Part shown: positions 1 to 12,375 of the stretch, one piece after another
Layout: every line of letters begins with the position of its first letter
How positions within the stretch are numbered: position 1 is the first letter of the stretch
Source of the DNA: Coptis chinensis
Lineage: Eukaryota; Streptophyta; Magnoliopsida; Ranunculales; Ranunculaceae
Length of the DNA stretch: 64,000 bases
Assembly: GCA_015680905.1 (NCBI GenBank)
Contig: CM027383.1
Location: 91,656,501 to 91,720,500, forward strand
Direction of reading: 5' to 3'
Program-made: the position numbers and the translations under genes
Notes under the pieces: generated by a model
Seen by the model: the letters and a program-made list of their open reading frames with translations, nothing else
What the model was told of the DNA's origin: nothing
Database searches by the model: none

Positions 1-981
1 CCTGGAAATGCATAAGCTACAACTAAGTTTCCAACTTGACTTTCCGCAATTGCACTGTAATCGAACAATCTATTACATCTATAACTGGCCTGAGGTCAAA
101 ATTCGAGTAACTTGTTGTCTATCAGTGCTAAAAGCAAGGCCAACCTCAACGCGATATTACCAAAATCCACCTATTAGAAACTGATGTTCTTTAAAGTTCC
201 TCACGATCAACAAATAAAAAATAAATAGTAATAAATAATTAATAATAATGACATCCCTTATATATCCAGATTGAAATACAATTGTTAGGGTAGTTAGTAG
301 TACACGTTTTATCTGTTACTTTGGAGTTTGGAGTCCACACTATACTAGTAAAGCACCAAAGTGCGCAAAGTTGAAATCTTGCATGCAAGTGCAGAAATAG
401 AATTATAGAAAAGCTAAAGCATTCATACATAAGCAGAAGCATGTATATATACCATCATCGCCATAAAAGTCGATAGTATAACTACACTACTTGCATAGAA
501 GCCATATCTGCAGCATTCTCACAGTGAAAAGATGGAGACAGAATAAATATGCACGTTAGGGACGCATCCTATACTACTACTAATCTATCAAGCATAACGT
601 TCCCAAACACAGTCCAATCGTTCAAAATGAAACCTAACCTACTTCCTTTGAAAGATATAAGTATAACGTATTCAGATTGAATAACATAGATACATATGAT
701 AAAAGCATACTGTTGTAAAACTTAATTATCAAACAGACCAAGGAATACTTACAACAAGATTCAGTGCTTACAAAAAAAATAATAATAATAAAAATAGAAA
801 GATACACATACTTCCATATAAAGAAATGGAAAGATTATAGCCTATTTTTATAAAATGGAAAAAAAGAATGCCGGAAAAGCCTTTGAAGACAGTGGAAAAA
901 GAGAGGAAAACAACAACAGAAAAAAGTAATTATTATCTACGAATAAAAATGTACAGTAGAAAGAAAGAAAGTATGGAACCT
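1..981. other. 3' flank of PMT23, no gene seen
   Basis: AT-rich sequence downstream of the PMT23 stop codon. I see no coding exon, RNA gene or element with clear ends. The stretch next to the gene (about 760-981) is probably its 3' untranslated region. Confidence 0.5.
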
Positions 982-3900
982 TTATCCATGTTTTCCATCT
1001 GTGGGACGCCAGAAACCTTTTTTACCAACTAGGTACTGACCTTCATAGAGAGTAGTCTCCCAGTGCAGCGAACGCAATATCGGAGTTAGCTTAGTAACTG
1101 TTTCCATGATATCTTGAATCAGAAGCCATCCACCCGGTCGCATTATCCGATCCATCTCAACTACTACATCCTCAATGTCACACCTGTTCATGGAAAAGAG
1201 AACACAAAAAAATCAGGATCAGAATAAACACAAGGGACAATAATCATGACCAGATTTTGTTCATAAATCAGCCGTACTTACTAATTAGAATGGAAATAAC
1301 TTCTTGTAGAAATACACAATTAATTTTATTAATTTGTTAGCATTCACCCTTTCTTCAATAAAAAATGTCCAAGACATAACGAATTCATAATTTTCTTTTC
1401 TTTTTTTCTTTTTTTTTTATGTGAAGATTAAAGCATGAAAGCAGTTGATATAGTGAACTTTCAGGCTTATCTACTGACTTTGATAGGTCAAAGCTGAGAC
1501 TCGCATCCATAATTTATAAATTGAAAATGTCAGTGAAGCAATTCTATACCTCTTTGTAAGATTTCCGAAGAGGTAATTAGCGTGCAGGAGATCATATGTT
1601 CGAGGATATGTATTAAAAGCCTCGCACCAGTCATGATATATACCAATCAAACCTCGGTCGAAAACAACACGCAGAGTATCTGGTAGATTGATTGGTACGA
1701 CATTCATTACCCAAAGGGGCTTATCAATCAGTGCTGCTGCAAATCTGAAAAAGAATGGGAACATATGTGTCAAATTCTGTAACTGAATTCACGTACAATT
1801 ATCTCAGATTGTGATTATGTTACTAGTGACACTCCTAGAGCTAAGCACTGTGTCCAACAAACAACACACTTCAAACACAACAATAATCATCAATATCATC
1901 TATCCCAATGTTATGTTCCAAGACATAATACGTTAGCAAAACCAGAATAAGCCCTGGAATAACCCAAAAAAAAACACACACACACTATCAATGAGCACAA
2001 CAACCAAAATCTTATTATGCCTTGCACACTAACATGTATGCAGGATATCTAATCAAAACCTAAAGCAATCCAATTGTAAAACTGGAGGATAAAAGTCAAA
2101 TTAAATGTTAAATCCGAGATTTTCTGGTATTGTGAGTTAAACAGAAGCAGTTTGACTTCAGCTAGAATGACCTGTGGAAGGATAGCTCACTCCAGTTCAG
2201 GTTTTTAAACAAAAGAACAGCTCAATTGTAATATAGCGTCCTAAAAAAGAAGTATCAATGGGAAAGTAAACAAAAACAAATAAACTAAAGGAGCCAATGT
2301 ACAGATGTACAAAATTAGCTAATGAGAAATCAGCTTCCAACAGAGTACAAGCACCGACTTGTGTCATCTCTCTTTTTTTTCATCTTTTGCAGTGACGCCA
2401 CTTATAGACAGCTCAAGGAGTTACTATGAAAACAATCAACAAGTTTGGAAGATGTTTGAAACATATATATTTCCACACTAAAGAATTTGTCGACGTGGTA
2501 CTATGTCACACAATTCAGAGACACCAACCACTAGTATGGACTTGATTAGCAGGTTTACACAGGAGTCCCTGCATACAGTATTGTACCTTCTACAACCTAT
2601 CCTATTAGGACACAGTGAATACTTTTTCATTAACAGTAATTTCCGTGCAAGTGTGCAACGTTCAGATCTTGGAGACTGATGTGTGTATGAGTATGACATT
2701 AGTTGAAGCGATAGAAGTAGCTGAAATCAATATAACTCCACTAACTGAAGGTAGAAAACTTAGATTCGGATATTAATATAGCTTCACTAAAAGATTGGAG
2801 TGATGTAAAAGAGAAATAGAGCTAGAGAACCAAGAAGGGGAAAAAAGGCATATAAAGTAATCCATAAGTATGTACAGTATTAAAACACCGTGCAAATTTG
2901 GACTTCTATAGAAAGTTATAATCACGCTAAATAGTCCACAAATAAGTAGACAAGTATGCCACCCTATTTTATAACGTGCCTTACCCTCCATAACCAGCAT
3001 TCATATCCATCACATTCCGAATGCCTGACCAGTTAATACCAAGAGCATTCAAGTAAACGTCTGATACAAGTGTAGACCAGTGTTTAGTATCATCGTGGTA
3101 TATATCTTCAGCACTTGATTCTGTTGCAAGACTTTGGGGTTTACTGCTAAGCCTTTCAGGCCAAGGAGCAGGCCACTTAAGCTCAGAGCTAAGTTTGGGG
3201 AGACAACTTTGAAGTGGTACATACCTGCTCACAAACAAACAAAAACACCAACTGTAAAAGGGAGAAGAAAAGAAATATGAAATAACCCAGGATGCCAGCT
3301 CATTCACACGGAAAATACCATGAAGTATTTTGCCTCTCCGTTTGATCACACAAAGGGGGGTCATTCTTTTTCCGCCCTTCATAGCAAAAGTTTGAAACAG
3401 GCTTTTGATATATAACAAGACCAATACCAGATGATTCCACAGTCTTCGCTACCACCTCCCAGCATATAGATTCTGTCAAAGCTACCATAGCTGCAGGAAA
3501 TATCAAGATGAATTTGCAGATTAGCTCCAAAACCAAAATAGCATCCAAACTATGAGTATGCTAAATTAGAACAAAGATTTACACATGATATAAGAAATCA
3601 ACAATATAAGTTGCGAAACATACTGGAAAATAAATTCCAGTTTTGTACTTTATTTTCAAACTTTTTTCTCGGCGCATGACTACTTATGTTTAGAGTACGA
3701 GATCATTACTTATCATTCAGGTAAAAGAATTCTCACGTGGAATACAAGTGTGTGCAACTGCAAGGAAAATTGGAAGCCATGGAAAACTGAAAATCATATT
3801 AAGTAACTACGGACATACCAGGGTTGATAGACGGGTAGAGGGAATCCAACTCGAAACTAATTAACGGCGAGTGGAGAAGCCCAAGAACTTTTATACTATA

Positions 3901-6900
3901 TATTGAAAGGCTTTTAACATCTTACATGGGGTTATACTTAACATCTGAAGATGCCCCCTCACGTGTGGCGTTACCAGAGCCTAACACGTGGACAAAATAC
4001 TTGAGTGAAATGGAGTAAATGACCCTTTGGGCTAAACACAGTAGCCTGCTCTGATACAATCTTAAAATTTGGGGGCATTGAACTTAAAGCCAATTGGCAA
4101 TCAGTGGAGAGCCCCGGAACTTTAACACTATACTGCAAGGCTTTTGACATCACATGTGGAATTATATAGTAAACATCTCAACAAATGTCAATGTCAAGGT
4201 ATAACAGATTGATGCCTTTAAGACGACGACAGCACAACAATGAATAAACCAATTGTTTCGCGATGTTAGGTTTCTATTGTACTACAAAAGGCATCTTCAG
4301 AGTGATGACTTGTCAAAAAGTTGATAAACCACAAGTAAAATGCTGTGCCCTTTAGCTTTCAAGGATGAATTAGTCATGACAATTGCATTTAAATTACGCA
4401 GTTGATAGTACTCCATTAATTTTTAGCTGACTTGCTTAGCGATATCCAATTTCATGTCTGAAAATTTATAGAATGCAACTCTGCTGTTGAGCACAAAATT
4501 CAAATGGAGTGTGGGTACATAATGAACACGGCGCTACAAGCAAACACGAGTTTGAAGTTCAAAACAGATTGACACTCCATCAAGTAAGTTCCGAGAATAT
4601 GGTCTCTTCTTGTTACAATAACAATACACTGTCAAGCTCTCAAGACAGTGAAACCAATTTTTAATCAATTAAGAAATCCTAAATTTTTAACCAATCAAAT
4701 TATAGTCTTTGATTGATATCCTAGCATGTAATTTAGCAGAGAAACATGTAATTAATTCTGAATCCTGAATGGCAAAGCACGCTAATGTTTATTCAAGGAA
4801 CACAAAAGGAGTTTTTGTTAGGTATGGGCAAAGAAAACCAGGCCAATCATGTAGATAAAAGAAATAAGTTGACATACAATTCCAGACATTTTGGTCTCTT
4901 TCATCATCGCGATAAACTGGTGTTGCAGACCATACAAATACTCCGCCAGGCCGAAGAATCCTGTTGAGCTCCAATAACGGTTTTCCACCTATGATTTCAA
5001 TTAAAAGCATAGTTACTGACACCAATTTAATAAGATAATTTTATATTTTTATGAACAACCAAAATTAAGATAACTTTGGCAATCGACATATAAAAGTTTC
5101 TTCAGACCTATTAAAACTGTATTAACGACTTAACGTACCATCTGCATCCCAGTGTACCCTGCATCGTGCACAGTGAATCATATCATACACATTATCTGGA
5201 AAAGTAAGGCTTTGAGTACCGATGACTGAAAGAGTAGCAGGAATTCCACGCTCGAGAGCAAACTGTATTTGAGCTTCATGCTCATCCTTCGGGGCAAAGG
5301 ACATAGTAATAACATTTTTGTCGAGCAAGTATCCACCAAAGCTGGCAACGCCACATCCAACATCTAAGATGACCCTTGTATGCTTTCCCCATTTGATCTT
5401 TGAAAAGGCCTGCTTACATCGGCAAAATGAGAACCAATGGGCATGAATACTAACACAGGTATCAATTTTTATGTCATACAAGTAACAATCACAAACATTA
5501 AAAACTAAATAACAAAATCAAAAATCAAAATCAAATCAAAACATAGAACAAAAACACTAACTAGTTTCTCAGGGTAGTCACACACTCACACTTAGCCAAG
5601 ATACAGAATGCCAATGCCATGCTTAAGCAAGCGCTAAAAGTACGTTATTATCAAGGCACTTGGGAAATAAGTGCAGACCGCAGGGCAAGACCCTGTATGA
5701 AGTTTACAACGTCGTGTGCACACAACATGCCTCTTGTAGTCTTCTATAATTTGCTAAAAACATTTAAAATGGCCCATTCTAGGTCGGACCTGACAGAGCG
5801 CAAACATATAGAAACAGCAGAAAACAGGCAATGGATACAGATTGAAGATGACCACAAACAGGCTCAGAGTATAGATAGTTGAATTTTTCATTAATTTAAT
5901 GAAAGCTTGAACTTTTGGTGGACTGTTACAAGTTGAAAGTTCGACACTCTAAGGTTTACTTTAATATGCAATCAATGATTGAATAGAAAACTTTATGCAC
6001 ATTTTAGATTTCACACATCAACTGATTCGGCCAATCTAGGCCGTATAATGCGTGTTTAATTTTCTTGTACCATTCCACTATACTTTATTCTTTATTTTCT
6101 TGAAGATATCACATGAGATAATAAAATGACAAACACAAAATTTTTGCCTACATGGTCATTCAAACAAGATATCAAAGCTTTGGATTGCATCCTACTTTGC
6201 TTACTTCCAAAACTTATGACCAATGTGTTTATTAGTTTTTAATACTACGATTATAAAATGCCTTGAAAAGTTAAACAGTAGGATTAATTAAATTTCATAA
6301 CTATATGTTTCGACCCCCACCTACGTGGCAAACGTTCATTGGTAGGAGTCTCTATTTTATTCGTTTAGTCAACAAGACTAAAGCCCAATTTGCAATATCA
6401 TAGATCAATGTACAAGCCCATTAACTCATGTGTCTAAGGTTGAACTCTAGCCACATGGTTTGCCACTAACGTACATTAATTTATATCCAAATTCGTTTCT
6501 CATCAAAGAGATAATTATCAGTTGAAAGTTATATTCAATTACAATTACTTAAGCTACAAGAATATTTGAGCTACAATGAATCTCTACTCTACCTATATAA
6601 ATACCAAACTATTTTTCATACTCTACCTATATAAATGCCAAATTATTTTTCATACAGAACTAGGTTCTTGAGACTTGATCCCATCAATAATTTGGATACG
6701 TAGGCAACCAAAAAGTACAGTCTCATTATTCTCTGGATCACCACCGTTTTTCACTACTTTTATACGTTCTTCATCTCTTTCGTCACCACTTAGTATTTTG
6801 ATCATATTTAGTCGAAACACTATATATGTGCATTAAGAAATATAGAACTAACACAGATGGATGAGCCACAATACCTTGTCTATAAACTTTATATACTTTT

Positions 6901-7591
6901 TCACCCCTTCTTTAAATTGAGTACCACCACCAGGAAATATAAAATAGTCATCAGACCTCTGTACCCAATTTTGGCCTCTCTTGTAATCAACTAGTTTAGG
7001 ATGAGGAACATTGCCATACCAAATCTGCAACCACCACAAAACATTTAAGTTTACCATCATTGTACTTAAAATTTACAGTATATTACAATCCCAAATTGAC
7101 ATCTTACCAAAAATACCATACAGGCTCACCATATCCCTACTTTTAGGCCAAGGAACTGGTAATTTATAACCAACAGGTAAAGGAACTAAACATCTGGGAC
7201 TCGGTTTCGGGCAATGTCGTTCTCTATGTTCCATATGTCTTCTCCCTTTCAATGCTTTTATAGCAGCCGCATTATCTAGACACGGTATGTAATCACTAGC
7301 TCGTGACACTTTACAAATCTCCCATTTCACTTCTTCCACCACGTCATTAGCAGTATTAGCAGTAGTAGTAGTAGTAGTAGTGTTAAGTATTAACGGTTTA
7401 TGGGGCTGGGGCTGGGGTTTGGGTTTGGGTTTGGGTATTGGGGTCGGGTTATGGAGATCGGAGGGGGATGGGTAAGTGTAATGATTGGCAGTGATGAGGA
7501 GGATAGAAATGGTAAGAAGTAGGATGAAGAGATAGAAGAGGAAAGGGTATTTTCTTTCTCTTATTAGATTTTCTATTGAAGATGGCGCCAT
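982..7591 (-). CDS. PMT23: Probable S-adenosylmethionine-dependent methyltransferase PMT23 (8 exons)
   Basis: Exons, in gene order: 7130-7591, 6875-7024, 5139-5409, 4878-4988, 3319-3490, 2985-3224, 1550-1744, 982-1183. All junctions are GT-AG, phases agree, and the sum is 1803 nt (600 aa plus stop). The family is plant-specific, Golgi-localised, type II membrane proteins (DUF248/QUASIMODO2-like) thought to methylate cell-wall polysaccharides such as pectin. Visible in the protein: a hydrophobic anchor at about residues 16-36, a short Pro/Lys and poly-Thr stem, then two methyltransferase lobes. Diagnostic motifs are [34 protein letters not shown] (SAM site), [34 protein letters not shown] and [15 protein letters not shown]. 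Recalled PMT23 of Arabidopsis (about 590 aa) aligns end to end. Introns 2 and 4 carry repeat insertions. The 5' side has been duplicated at 43109-43460. Confidence 0.93.
3868..4175. repeat. Two diverged direct repeats in PMT23 intron 4
   Basis: A block at about 3871-3943 recurs in diverged form at about 4102-4172. Shared words include gtggaga, aaggctttt and aacatct. No coding content and no clear element ends were found. Confidence 0.45.
6306..6819 (+). mobile_element. Solo LTR of a Tat-like Ty3/gypsy element in PMT23 intron 2
   Basis: A 514-bp unit starts TGTTTCGACC and ends GTCGAAACA. It is flanked by the perfect 5-bp target duplication ctata (6301-6305 and 6820-6824). It carries a TATA-like stretch (acctatataaat) and the U5-type string gagacttgatccc, which also occurs in both LTRs of the element at 8622-27740, so it belongs to the same or a sister family. 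No internal sequence remains, as expected after LTR-LTR recombination. It lies antisense to PMT23, about 50 bp from exon 2, and leaves the splice sites intact. Confidence 0.82.
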
Positions 7592-8065
7592 TGCTTGTTG
7601 TCAACAGAGAGAGAGAGAGAGAAAGAAAGATGCTAATAATAATAAGTGATTAACGTGTAATAAATGTCGTCGATTTGGATGTGAAATTATTCGCAGCCAA
7701 AATAGTCAACACGCGGGAATGAGACATGGTCACATGGGCTTTTGGATTCGGGATCAGAATTAGCACGATACAAATTTCGCGCTGAAACTTTCTGTTCTGG
7801 AGTTTCAAACCGAAGTTTTAGACTTTGGGCTGGGTGAAACGGCTCCCCATTCCCTAAAAAAGGGATGGAATGACGGTGGATTTTTTCCCTCTATCTGTAT
7901 ATAACTCTCAATATATAATATAGAGTGTTATTGAGGAATAGAGAGTACATTCCACGCAAGTTGAAATAGCGTGGTTTGTAAAAATCCAAACAGTGCCCTT
8001 TGAAGTGGCATTGAATGGAGTCAATTGTTTTGTGTCCCACCAAGTCTGAAACTAATTATGACCAA
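7592..8065 (-). promoter_or_regulatory. PMT23 5' UTR and upstream region
   Basis: Directly upstream of the PMT23 start, a (GA)n/(CT)n tract at about 7606-7630 gives a pyrimidine-rich leader on the gene strand. A diverged copy of 7430-7740 exists at 43109-43460. No other gene is visible up to the poly-T run at 8066. Confidence 0.5.
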
Positions 8066-8621
8066 TTTTTTTTTTTTTTTTTTTTTTTTTTAAAGTAGAA
8101 ATTTTATTGAAAATGATAAGAAATTTTACAAATAATTAGGACAAGCGTGCAACAAGCTGCGCCGCAAGTCCTTTTTGAATAGCAAATCATATTTTTTTAA
8201 AACAAACTCGTTAGAACCAAACCGTCATAACGTTCGGCATCCATCACTTTTCTCAAATCTCTTGAGAAGCTCAACAAACTGTTGTTCCAAGAAACTGAAA
8301 GTGTCGAAACTAAACGGAATGAAACAATACTGGTTAGCCGTGCAAGCTTCCTCATGCTTCTCCATCTTCCCTGTCGTTGCTCTCTTAGCTGCTTCACCCA
8401 CCTCAAAGACTCCATTTCTAAGCCCTACCAACGGAGAGGCTTCAGTTACATCAACACATATATGTCTCCCCTTAGACCAACTGTAGATCAATACATCCAC
8501 AGGCCGAAGTGTAGATCTTTCCTTATTCGGATCAGTGAGAAAATTCATGGGAGCCTCCTTTTCACCTGTACCCCAGCCCTCGAAAATGCATCACATAAAA
8601 TATCTCTGACATGGTCATGTC
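8066..8621 (-). mobile_element. LINE-like element, 3' part with poly(A) tail
   Basis: On the minus strand this reads as the C-terminal part of a reverse-transcriptase-associated polyprotein family common in plants. Recognisable strings are RHDHVRDILCDAF, KKEAPMNFLTDP, RPVDVLIYSW, ASPLVGLRNG and FAIQKGLAAQLVARL followed by a stop at 8136-8138. A run of 26 T at 8066-8091 is its poly(A) tail. The reading frame is interrupted by at least one frameshift (near 8230) and internal stops. The upstream half of the same copy lies at 27741-28125, because the LTR element 8622-27740 inserted into it. Family placement is from memory. The poly(A) tail supports retroposition by a non-LTR mechanism. Confidence 0.7.
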
Positions 8622-9430
8622 TGTTCCGACCACCACAAATGTGGCCTAATAAAAGTCCAATTCAATACAAGCCCATGCTCAGAGCCCATCTATAAAAAAT
8701 TTCACGCTCAAAGCTTATCTATAAAAAAGCTCACGCTCAGAGCTTATCTATAAAAAAGTCCACGCTCAAAGCTTATCTACCATAAAGCCTACGCTCAGAG
8801 CTCATGCTCAAAGCCTACATACCTACACATAAAATCAATATCAATTGCGCATATGTTTTGCGAGTCAAACAACTTCCACCAACTTCATCCCATGACAGTT
8901 CTCCCACCAGTTCTCCAACTTCATCATACGACAGTTCTCCCGCCAGTTCTCCAACTTCATCCCCACGACGGTTCGCGCCCGGTTCTCCAACTTCATCTCC
9001 CCCGATTCTCAACTTCAGTTCTCTCCCAATTCTCCAACTTCATCCCATTTGACAGTTCTCCCACCAGTTCTCCAACTTCATCCCACGAGTTCGATTCCAA
9101 CTTCATCCCACGATTGGGCCAATTCACCCGCCAGATTCTCAACTTCATTCCACAATTTGACAGTTCTCCCGCCAGTTATCCAACTTCATCCCACGATTGG
9201 AATATTGGAGAACGAGGAAGTAACTATCACCAATCCTACCTATAAAATTCAACCTTCGTCATATTTTTCTAGAACTACGATCGAGACTTGATCCCAAGCA
9301 ATATCCAGGTGCGTGAGGCAACTTCAAAACCGAAGTCCAGTCTCATCTTTCCCCAACCCCCAACCACCATCTCCAAAAAACATTACTTCCAACCCTCAAC
9401 TAGTGTGTTTTGGCAAATCTTGCTGAAACA
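8622..9430 (+). repeat. Left LTR of the 8622-27740 element
   Basis: 809 bp, TG...CA ends. The U3-like part contains a roughly 30-35-bp repeat around 8640-8815 (acgctcagagcttatctata units) and a second minisatellite at 8870-9200. A TATA-like cctacctataaaat lies near 9235, followed by gagacttgatcccaa. Confidence 0.82.
8870..9200 (+). repeat. Minisatellite inside the left LTR
   Basis: Irregular units of about 35-50 bp, each holding the core ccaacttcatcccac preceded by cagttctcccgccagttct. About eight cores are present. The matching right LTR keeps only one or two, so copy number changed after insertion. Confidence 0.8.
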
Positions 9431-9483
9431 TATTTGACGCCGTCTGTGCTTCTACCCTCAACCACAAAACAAAAGTTACATCA

Positions 9484-9861
9484 ATGGCTTCTCGAAAAAG
9501 AAGATACGGTGAAAGTTTTTCTCTTGTCGCACAAGTTCTGCACTCATCTTATGCTGGGAATTCATTTTCCAAGTCCGATGGTCCTCGGCCATCTACGATT
9601 GAGAGAGTGGGTATTCATGTAGCCGGTCCAACAACTCAAGTTGACCGTTGTCTCCGACAATTGGAGGGTAAGAATAAAAATCTGAAGAAACAGCTGCGTC
9701 AACTTCAAGAAGATGATTCAGGGTCCACGACAAAAAGTGTTTGGGATCGTTTGAACTCTGAAGCATTTCTGTCAAAGACTCCAAGCACAAACTCCCGCAC
9801 TAAGAGAAACTGTGCGAGTCGCTTACAAAAGGCTTTGTGCAAACCGAATGTGCAACGCTGA
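9484..9861 (+). other. gag-like frame of the 8622-27740 element (fragment)
   Basis: A frame of 125 codons begins about 50 bp after the left LTR and primer-binding-like site. It is basic and Ser/Thr-rich, with RQLEGKNKNLKKQLRQLQ (coiled-coil-like) and a VWDRL motif reminiscent of the start of Tat-lineage gag proteins. No capsid or zinc-knuckle part follows. Assignment rests mainly on position. Confidence 0.45.
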
Positions 9862-10050
9862 AAGCCAACACTTTCCAGTGTAATCGTAAGCGAATCCACA
9901 AACTTCTCTACTGACCTTGATGTCGACCTCCCTGTGAGGGATCGCCAACTCACGAAAGATAACGAGTCTAAACGTGAAGTAAATCTTCTGCTAACTTTGC
10001 ACGTTAACTTTGCAGCAAATCACTCAACGGAGTGGTTGACAACTCATTGA

Positions 10051-10430
10051 AGATATGAAGAAAAATAATGTTGGTGTAGCTGATCAAGCCGAAAGGCTAT
10101 AAAAGGTCGTCTCTCTTAGAAAAAAAAATCTGGACTCATCGAAGATATGAAGAAAAATAATGTTGGTGTAACCGATCATAACCGAAAGGCTATAAGAGGT
10201 CGGCTTTCTCCTAAAAAAAATTATCTGGACTCATCAAAGATACGAAGAAAAATAATGTTGGTGTAGCCTATCATAGCCGAAAGGCTATAAGAGGTCGGCT
10301 CTTTTCTAGAAAAAAATTATCTAGACTCATCGAAGATATGAAAAACAATAATGTTGGTGTAGCCGATCATAGCTGAAAAACTATAAAAGGTCGGCTCTCT
10401 CCTAGAAGAAATTATCTGGACTTCTGGACC
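10051..10430 (+). repeat. Tandem repeat, about 90 bp, four copies
   Basis: Each unit contains gaagatatgaagaaaaataa, tgttggtgtagc, gatcatagccgaaaggctat and aaggtcggctct, ending with tctggactcatc. Four imperfect copies lie head to tail just downstream of the gag-like frame. Tandem repeats in the untranslated regions of Tat/Ogre elements are a known source of plant satellite DNA. Confidence 0.85.
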
Positions 10431-11090
10431 TCTATATCATGTAGGCATGACAGACCACAAATGGAGGGTCGACATGTCGTTTATTGCCAGGATGCCGATT
10501 TCAGTTACCATGCATTAGTATTTAGTAGTTCAATGTCTCTGGAGGGTCTCTTTGCAAATAGTAGTTCCAACCTTTGAGCTCTCTAGTTGACTAAGGCATG
10601 CTCCACATAACATGTCAATTGACGATAGTAGTTTTGTATAAGGTGACTCACTTACATAGGACCACGAAAAGAGTGATTAGATTTCAACCTTCCATCTATA
10701 TTATTTAGATGTTCACCCTATATACGGAAGAACCGATCTCCATAGTTGGCTCTCCTCTTCATTGACAATTTGCAGATACTGATTTTGCCTACCTTAACAC
10801 AAAAGAAAATAAAAATGCCGATCTAAAATTGGTTTTCACTATGCCCGATCCAAATGGTCGGCAAGAAGATTTTTGTCTTAATTGATTTTTCAATTTTGAC
10901 ACTCCAACCAATTTTACTTCGAAAAAGTTTATTCAACTTAATTGGTCGGCAAGCAAAAAGAATATTGATTAGATCTCATTTTTATTCTGATCATCTTATA
11001 TTGAGTATATCAGAATCTAATATTGAGCATATCAATAATTTTGAGTAGCTTGATGATAGAGATGAAACTTCAGTAACTACGAGAAATTGG

Positions 11091-11540
11091 CATATAACAA
11101 GGAGTGTTTGACCTCATAATGGAACTCGCACAGTTGATAGTAGCCCAAACCTTAGGGCTCATCGACATGATGATATGTCCATATGATGATGTCGATAACT
11201 TTCTATTTGTTGCCTCACTAAAGAAATGATCAACATATAACAAAGAGTGTTTGACCTCATAATGGAACTCGTACAGTTGATAGTAGCCCAAACCTTAAGG
11301 CTCATCGACATGCTGATATGTCTATATGATGATGTCGATAACTTTCTATTTGTTGCCTTACTAAAGAAGGGATCGACATATAACAAGGAGTGTTTGACCT
11401 CATAATGGAACTTACAAAGTCGATAGTAGCCCAAATCTTAGGGCTCATCGACATGCTGATATGTCCATATAATAATGTCGATAACCGTATATTTGTTGCC
11501 TCACTGAAAAATGGATCAGCTATATGACAAGAAGCGTTTT
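11091..11540 (+). repeat. Tandem repeat, about 143 bp, just over three copies
   Basis: Units start at 11091, 11235, 11377 and about 11519 with catataacaaggagtgtttg and include gtagcccaaacc, ctcatcgacatg and gatgtcgataac. The period of 142-144 bp is close to nucleosome-phased satellite lengths. Confidence 0.85.
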
Positions 11541-11810
11541 ACCAACTACTAATACTTACAATCATTCTGCCTCAAAGTCATATTGATTCATTATTAAAAA
11601 AAAAAAAAAAAAAAATCTTGCAATAACACGACTATCACTTTGTCATCAAATAAAAGACATTCCATTCATACATGGGGCGTCTTAAATATCTTTTACATTT
11701 ATAATTCATTTGTCATTCATACATACATGCATACATTTAAATTAGCATTCATAACATTTCATTATATTCATACATTTTAATCATTAAATTAAATTATTAT
11801 ATTATCATTA

Positions 11811-12375
11811 CACTTTGGGGGCAGCGACACCCCAAATTTCATTACGTTATCATTACACTTTGGGGGCGACAATACTCCAAATTTCATTACGTTATCATTA
11901 CACTATAGGTGCGGCGACACCCCAAACTTCATTACGTTATCATTAATTACACTACGGGGGCGGCGATACCCCAAATTTCATTATATTACTATTGTACTAT
12001 GGGGGCGACCCTAAACTTAATTACGTTATCATTATACTTTGGGGGCGGCGACACCCCAAATTTCATTACGTTATCATTACACTTTGGGGGCAGCGACACC
12101 CCAAATATCATTACGTTATCATTACACTTTGGGGGCGGCGACACTCCAAATTTCATTACATTATCACTACACAGCGGGGGCGGTGACACCCTGTATTTAA
12201 TTTCGTTATCAATGCACTATGGGGGCAGCGATATCCCAAATTTTAATACGTTATTTTTTATTATTGGGGCGGCAACACCACAAATTTAATTACGTTATCA
12301 GTACATTATGGGGGCGGTGACAACCAAGTTTCATTACACTATATTTACACACTACATGGGAGAGTGACACCCTAC
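11811..12375 (+). repeat. 45-bp tandem repeat, about 13 copies
   Basis: Core: cactttgggggcggcgacac followed by cccaaatttcattacgttat. The G-run recurs near 11811, 11856, 11901, 11950, 11995, 12035, 12080, 12125, 12170, 12215, 12260, 12304 and 12350, so the period is 45 bp with few exceptions. As 45 is a multiple of three, open frames arise on both strands (NFITLSLHFGGGDTP on the plus strand). These are repeat artefacts, not genes. Confidence 0.92.

Noticed and set aside
8282-8695. Plus-strand frame of 137 codons
   Set aside because: Shadow of the minus-strand LINE-like coding sequence, and it crosses the LTR boundary at 8622.
8804-9291. Overlapping frames with SPTSSPTSS-type repeats
   Set aside because: They are translations of the LTR minisatellite in several frames, not a gene.
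11909-12289. Long plus-strand frame and minus-strand frames over 11989-12189
   Set aside because: They come from the 45-bp repeat, whose length is a multiple of three. They have no start context and no protein similarity.
10051-12375. CRISPR-like array from regularly spaced repeats
   Set aside because: Repeats are contiguous with no unique spacers, and the context is a plant nuclear retrotransposon.
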